From Ktedonobacteraceae bacterium (GTDB lineage Bacteria; Chloroflexota; Ktedonobacteria; Ktedonobacterales; Ktedonobacteraceae): a DNA stretch of 9,883 nt. How positions within the stretch are numbered: position 1 is the stretch's first letter; each line of letters begins with the position of its first letter. Below are positions 5,641-9,883 of the stretch, piece by piece. The stretch spans positions 1-9,883 of the forward strand of contig JADBKA010000173.1 in the NCBI GenBank assembly GCA_014896635.1, written 5' to 3'. The notes below the pieces were generated by a model that did no database searches, had not been told where the DNA came from, and saw nothing but the letters and a program-made list of their open reading frames with translations. The position numbers and the translations under genes were made by a program.

Positions 5641-6087
5641 ATGGAAGTTCATCGAGGTCTTCAAACGCTGAATAAGACGTACCGAGAGATTCTTCGAGGA
5701 GTATCCCCCTGGGTTGCTCTTGGCTTCTTTATGCACGATTTTTTTCGGAGCCGGTCGAGCAAGCAGCGGGAACGGCTCCTGCGAGCTGCTGTAAGGGAAC
5801 CAGCATCATCAACGCCGGAACAACATCAATGGGCAGTGTTCTGCGCGGCCAGTGCAGAGTACCTCTCTCTAAAGTATAACCTGCCGTGTCCTGAGTGGGT
5901 GAACAACCCTCGCTATGTGCTTACTGAACCCTGGTTTACAAGCAAGATTGCTACGCCTGAGTGGCAGGAACAGGTAAAGGCAGAGACTCCTGAGCCGTTT
6001 GCACGGCGGAACATTTTTTGTGGAGATCGTATTTTTGCAAATAAGTATGAGTTGGCAGAGGATTTGCAGCGCCGCCGCTCTGCTTGA
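5641..6087 (+). CDS. Small partner protein of the nucleotidyltransferase (unknown function)
   Basis: 148 residues. The start at ATG 5641 has AGGAAAG (5627-5633) upstream; an in-frame TAA at 5608 limits any extension. The N-terminal half is helical (LQTLNKTYREILRGVSPWVALGFFMHDFF). The C-terminal half carries AEYLSLKYNLPCPEWVNNPR (72-91), LTEPWF (94-99) and TPEPFARRNIFCGDRIFANK (116-135). I remember the pattern 'LP.P.WV.(D/N)P...L..PWF ... (T/S)P.PFRRRNIF' from small proteins beside nucleotidyltransferases in actinobacteria and Chloroflexota, which supports a functional pair (antitoxin, regulator or cognate subunit). I cannot assign a biochemical role: no classical HTH signature or enzyme motif is evident. 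It shares the AT-rich composition of its neighbour and is closed by a terminator directly after the stop. Confidence 0.7.
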   Translation: MEVHRGLQTLNKTYREILRGVSPWVALGFFMHDFFRSRSSKQRERLLRAAVREPASSTPEQHQWAVFCAASAEYLSLKYNLPCPEWVNNPRYVLTEPWFTSKIATPEWQEQVKAETPEPFARRNIFCGDRIFANKYELAEDLQRRRSA

Positions 6088-6091
6088 ATTT

Positions 6092-6119
6092 GTCGGGCGG
6101 ACTGGATGCCCACTTTTTT
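6092..6119 (+). terminator. Probable intrinsic terminator after the two-gene module
   Basis: A short stem, GT(C)GGGC (6092-6098) with GCCCAC (6108-6113), carrying one bulged C, followed at once by six T (6114-6119). It begins 4 bases after the stop of the partner gene and faces the end of smc. The stem is modest but the T-run is well placed. Confidence 0.6.
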
Positions 6120-6174
6120 GCAGCCTCTTCAGCTTATCTGCTTTGAATAGATGAATCATTCTTACACTTCCACC

Positions 6175-9100
6175 CTACACTTTCGCCGTTTCCTCGGCTT
6201 CTTCCAGGCGCAGGGAGAGCAGGCGCGAAACGCTCTCGCGCATGGTGACGCCGTAGATTACCTGGGCCGCCGTCATGGTGACGCGGTTATGGGTGATGAC
6301 GATAAATTGCGTGCGCTCGGCCAGGCGCTTGAGGATATCACAGAAGCGCGTCACGTTCGATTCGTCGAGCGCGGCATCGACTTCGTCCAGCAGGCAGAAT
6401 GGCGGGGGATTGATCTCCAGCAGTGCGAAGAGCAAGGCCGCCGAAACCAGCGCACGCTCCCCACCTGAGAGCAGCGCCAGGTCCTGGACTTTTTTGCCCG
6501 GCGGCTGCACAATCACTTCGACGCCGGCGGGCATTCCTGCCGAAGATGAAGCTTCCTCGTCGCTCTCGCCGTTTTTGCCAGCTACCAGTTCCAGACGCGC
6601 AGTGCCGCCGTTGAAGAGTGTAGTGAAGTGTTCACGAAAGCGCGCGTTGACCGCCTGGAAGGTGACCTCAAACTGGCGCGCCATTGTGGCATCGAGCTGG
6701 CCAATAATCGTGCGCAGATGCTGTGCCGCCTGCTCCATATCCGCGCATTGCTCGCTCAGAAACTCGTAGCGCGTGCGTGTCTCCTCGTAGAGTTGTGGTG
6801 CATTGACGTCGCAGCCCCCCATTGCTTTCAGGCGACCGCGCAGATATTCAATGCGCCGGCGCAGGCGCCGCAGGTGCGTCTCCTCTTCCGCCGAAAGCTC
6901 TCCGTCCTGCATGGCAGAACTGTCAGGCTCTTCTTTTACTCCCTGTATTGCTTCCACTTCTCCGGTTGTTTCCGTCCCATCAAGAGTGGGGGCCGTTTGT
7001 GCGATCAGAGCACCGGGGTCGGTAACTCCCATCTCTTCCTGCAACTGGGCAAGCAGCGATTCAACTGCATCGCGCGCTTTCTGGCTGTCCAGCAGAGCGC
7101 GGCGGTAGGTAGCTTCCTGTGTGGTCATCGCTTGCTGCGCCTGCACACGCTGCTGCTCGACCGACGAGATCTCCTGCTCGACCTCGGCAAGCTGTCCCTC
7201 TACCGTACGCAGTTCTTCATCCAGGTGCCGGACCTGTTCGTGAGCTTTCACCAGAGCCTCACGCTGTCGCTCAACAGTTTGCATTAAAGATAGCTTGCGC
7301 TGTTCATGCTCGCGCATGCGTGTGACCTGCTGCTCGATCTGTGTTTTCAACTCCTGCGCCTGACTACGCTGCGTCTCAAGCTGCTGGCGCAGCGATTTCG
7401 CTTCCTGGCGTTTGACTGCCAGTGCAGTCCTGGCTTTGCCTAGCGCGTCCTGCTGACGGCGATAGGCAGCGGCGCGCTCTTCCATTTCATATTGCAGCTC
7501 TTCTACACGTTCGTTCATCTCACGCTGCGTCTTCTCATGTGCATGTACACGCTCCTGGGCAGCCTGCACTTCCTGCTCCAGCCCGGCGACCTCAGCCGCC
7601 AGTTGTTGCTCAATCGAAGCTGCCAGTCGAATCTCAGTCTGTAGACGCTCCTGCTCACGTTGCAAATTATTAACGCTTTTATTTAAATCGTTGATACGAG
7701 CAGTGATTTTCTGCTGTTCCTTGTCAAGCGCGCTCTGTTCCCTGCGGCGCCCTTCTTGCGCGCGTACAATCTCGCTGATCATGCTGTTCAGGCGATCAAG
7801 CAGCGTGTTATACTCTTCTACCTGCCGGGGGAGTTCGCGCAGTTCGCGCTCATGAGCCAGGAGTCCCTGTTGACCGCCTTCTTTGCCGCTGCCGCCGCTC
7901 AGCCAGCCATCAACGTGCAGCACTTCACCTTGCAGGGTAACGACGGTCGTGAAAAGCAGATCGGTGCTGGAGGAGAGGCTCAGAGGGATGGCCCAGTCCA
8001 GGAGAGTCTGTGCGGCATCCAGATCCTGTGCGATGACCACACCGCGCAACAGCCTGCGGAACAGCGCGTCAAAACGCTGTTCACAGCGCACATGCTGCCA
8101 GGCAAAGCCGGCGACACGTCCTTGCAGAGCAGGGATGCCGATGAGAAGCTGGCGCAAACTGGCTATTTCCGCCTGCTCTTGAATCTGGCTCGCTTCACGG
8201 GCGCGCTCATCTTCCTCGCCGCGCTCGCTCCATACGGCTATTGCTTTGCCTGCCTTTGTTGCACGTAGAAATTCTCTACAGCGCAGCGCATCATCGAGCT
8301 TCTGCACAACCACAGCTTGCATATATGGTCCGAGCGCGGCCTCCAGCGCCAGTTCCAGGCCGGCGGGGACGACGATCAATTGCGGCACAGGTCCGATCAG
8401 ACCGGAGAGTCTGCCAGCAGGAGCGCGCAGCAGTGTACGCACGCCATCGCTATAGCCGCTCAGGCTCTGTCGCCAGTTTTTGAGCATATTCAGGCGGTCG
8501 GTCACGGTACGTTTGCTGCGTTCGGCCTCACTCAAAGCGTTCTTCAGGCGTTCCTGCTCCTGTCCCGCATCGGCAATGGCGCGTGCGAGCGTCTGTTTGC
8601 GCTGTGTCACTCCCTGCTCCTCGTCGCGTGCGGTCTGCAAGCGTCCGCGCTCCTCTAGCAGGCGCGATTCAAGCGCGCGCAGAGATTGCTGTGAGCCGGC
8701 GATGGTATCGCGGCGGGCAGCCAGGGTGCGGTTGCGCTCGCCGAGCTGCTTTTGCAAGCGTCCCAGTTCGCTCTGGGTCGCGCCCAGGCGAGCCTGGACC
8801 TGGACCAGCTCGCTCTGTGCGGTGCGCAGACGGCGCTCGTCCAGCTCGTAGTCCTTCTGTGCTTTATTCACCTGAGATTCCAGCGTGGCAAGATCGGCGG
8901 CACCACTATCTACCGCCTCATCGGCCAGGTCACACTGCTCTTCCAGGTCGATTATCTGCTTTTGCAACGCGATCAGGCGTTCGCGCAGGCGTCGCTCCTC
9001 CTGCTGCATATCGCCCCACTGGCGATCCAGGCCGGTCACGCGCTCCTCGTTTACCGCCAGGTCGCGCTCAAGCTTCTGTGCGCGCTCACCAGCTTCTGCA

Positions 9101-9883
9101 CAGGCTTTACGCGCCTCTCCAATCCGCGCCTGAACGCGCTGACGTGTCAGGCGCCAGTTCTGCACGCGCTCATCCAGCTCCTGCACCGCCTGTTCGAGCT
9201 GGCGCACCTGCCGCTCCTGTTCCTGTTCCGCAAGCTCCGCGCGCTCTTTTGCCGCGCGCAGTCGTCGCCACTGCAACGCATACCAGGTGGACAACACCTG
9301 CTGCAATTCGCGGTCAAGCTGGCTGTACTCAACGGCACGGCGAGCCTGCTCCGCCAGAGGAGCCAGGCGCGGCTCGATCTCGCCGATGATGTCGCGCAGG
9401 CGCTCCAGATTCTGTTCCGTCTGCTTGAGACGGTTTTCCGCATCGGCGCGCTGCACCTGGTAGGGACGAATACCGGCGGCATCCTCAAAGAGACCGCGCC
9501 GCTCTTCGGCGCGCAGGCTGAGAGCTGCATCAACCAGGCCCTGTCCCACAACGGTATATGAGTCATGGCCGATGCGGGCCTGGGCCAGCAGCAGCAGCAC
9601 ATCCTTGAGACGTACCTTCTGTTTATTGATCAGGTATTCGTTTTCGCCCGAACGATAGGAGCGCCGTGTAACGGTGATCTCGCTGTACTCAGACGGCACC
9701 CAGCCGGTACTGTTATCCAGCGTCAGCGAAACCTCTGCCATGCCCAGTGCTGATCGACCATGCCCGCCGGCGAAAATGATATCGTCGCCTTTCTTGCCGC
9801 GCAGCAGACGCATATTCTGCTCGCCCAGGACCCAGCGCATCGCATCGGCCACATTCGATTTCCCCGATCCGTTTGGTCCGACG
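6175..9883 (-). CDS. smc: Chromosome segregation ATPase SMC (N-terminal ~30 residues outside window)
   Basis: 1235 residues are visible, read leftwards to TAA at 6175-6177. The right edge opens in VGPNGSGKSNVADAMRWVLG, i.e. Walker A (GPNGSGKS) and the Q-loop region, so only about 30 residues are missing. Next come VVGQGLVDAALSL and EERRGLFEDAAGI (about 9470-9560), then a long heptad-rich coiled coil with Gln/Glu/Arg/Leu runs. The SMC hinge lies at roughly 7890-8410 (GLIGPVPQLIVV through VDGWLSGGSGK). The returning coiled coil, the ABC signature LLSGGERALVSAALLFALL (about 6440-6475), Walker B LLDEVDAALDESN (about 6355-6395) and the distal ITHNRVTM follow. SMC dimers with ScpAB extrude and tether DNA in chromosome organisation. 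The total of ~1265 residues is somewhat longer than common bacterial SMCs, partly because of an acidic insert before the C-terminal head. All ATPase motifs are intact. Confidence 0.97.
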   Translation of the reverse strand, partial: VGPNGSGKSNVADAMRWVLGEQNMRLLRGKKGDDIIFAGGHGRSALGMAEVSLTLDNSTGWVPSEYSEITVTRRSYRSGENEYLINKQKVRLKDVLLLLAQARIGHDSYTVVGQGLVDAALSLRAEERRGLFEDAAGIRPYQVQRADAENRLKQTEQNLERLRDIIGEIEPRLAPLAEQARRAVEYSQLDRELQQVLSTWYALQWRRLRAAKERAELAEQEQERQVRQLEQAVQELDERVQNWRLTRQRVQARIGEARKACAEAGERAQKLERDLAVNEERVTGLDRQWGDMQQEERRLRERLIALQKQIIDLEEQCDLADEAVDSGAADLATLESQVNKAQKDYELDERRLRTAQSELVQVQARLGATQSELGRLQKQLGERNRTLAARRDTIAGSQQSLRALESRLLEERGRLQTARDEEQGVTQRKQTLARAIADAGQEQERLKNALSEAERSKRTVTDRLNMLKNWRQSLSGYSDGVRTLLRAPAGRLSGLIGPVPQLIVVPAGLELALEAALGPYMQAVVVQKLDDALRCREFLRATKAGKAIAVWSERGEEDERAREASQIQEQAEIASLRQLLIGIPALQGRVAGFAWQHVRCEQRFDALFRRLLRGVVIAQDLDAAQTLLDWAIPLSLSSSTDLLFTTVVTLQGEVLHVDGWLSGGSGKEGGQQGLLAHERELRELPRQVEEYNTLLDRLNSMISEIVRAQEGRRREQSALDKEQQKITARINDLNKSVNNLQREQERLQTEIRLAASIEQQLAAEVAGLEQEVQAAQERVHAHEKTQREMNERVEELQYEMEERAAAYRRQQDALGKARTALAVKRQEAKSLRQQLETQRSQAQELKTQIEQQVTRMREHEQRKLSLMQTVERQREALVKAHEQVRHLDEELRTVEGQLAEVEQEISSVEQQRVQAQQAMTTQEATYRRALLDSQKARDAVESLLAQLQEEMGVTDPGALIAQTAPTLDGTETTGEVEAIQGVKEEPDSSAMQDGELSAEEETHLRRLRRRIEYLRGRLKAMGGCDVNAPQLYEETRTRYEFLSEQCADMEQAAQHLRTIIGQLDATMARQFEVTFQAVNARFREHFTTLFNGGTARLELVAGKNGESDEEASSSAGMPAGVEVIVQPPGKKVQDLALLSGGERALVSAALLFALLEINPPPFCLLDEVDAALDESNVTRFCDILKRLAERTQFIVITHNRVTMTAAQVIYGVTMRESVSRLLSLRLEEAEETAKV

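Noticed and set aside
5612..5671. Short TTG-started ORF (19 residues) overlapping the start of the partner gene, behind GGAGAGG at 5601-5607
   Set aside because: Too short, unusual start, no recognisable sequence; the Shine-Dalgarno match may be chance or may assist coupling. The partner gene itself has a plausible ATG with its own ribosome binding site.
8752..9561. Long plus-strand open frames opposite smc (also 8583-9389 and 6628-7287)
   Set aside because: They are antisense to an unbroken, motif-complete SMC; the translations are Arg/Ala/Leu-rich with no domain signature, as expected for shadows of a GC-rich coiled-coil gene.

Overview
The window reads like a high-GC bacterial chromosome segment, probably from a Chloroflexota lineage such as Ktedonobacteria. 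That assignment is an inference from the style of the proteins (ThyX instead of ThyA, a long SMC, an actinobacterial/chloroflexal-type SdhB and SdhC), not from a database match. It holds two housekeeping genes cut by the window edges: the 3' end of thyX on the left and nearly all of smc (minus strand) on the right. Between them is a patchwork of small accessory genes, several of them broken.

Left part (1-997): the thyX tail converges with a minus-strand GNAT-type acetyltransferase gene. A 194-base AT-rich divergent region follows, with repeated GTGTAAAC-like motifs, a good sigma70-type promoter and two imperfect 26-base direct repeats.

Middle left (998-3015): this is a decayed respiratory locus. 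The first ~210 codons of a GlpA-like FAD glycerol-3-phosphate dehydrogenase carry an in-frame TGA. They run without a frame change into an SdhB-like iron-sulfur subunit that lacks its own start. The sdhB part is then split by a 105-base double-hairpin insertion with a 5-base target duplication; removing insertion plus one duplication copy restores the reading frame exactly. An intact SdhC-like cytochrome b anchor gene follows, closed by a strong intrinsic terminator. No SdhA flavoprotein is present. Either a deletion removed the glpA 3' end, any sdhA, and the sdhB start, or the ancestral operon paired GlpA directly with an SdhB/SdhC-type electron-transfer module.

Middle (3050-4827): an intact PLP-dependent class-V aminotransferase-fold gene (TTG start) converges with a minus-strand lipoprotein gene that is frameshifted in a run of seven T.

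Middle right (4828-6119): a visibly more AT-rich island with two mutually exclusive hairpins, a promoter, a DUF6036/AbiEii-like nucleotidyltransferase gene and a small partner gene, closed by a terminator. The layout resembles a toxin-antitoxin or defence-type two-gene module.

Right (6175-9883): smc, with Walker A at the window edge, the hinge in the middle, and the ABC signature and Walker B near the C-terminus.
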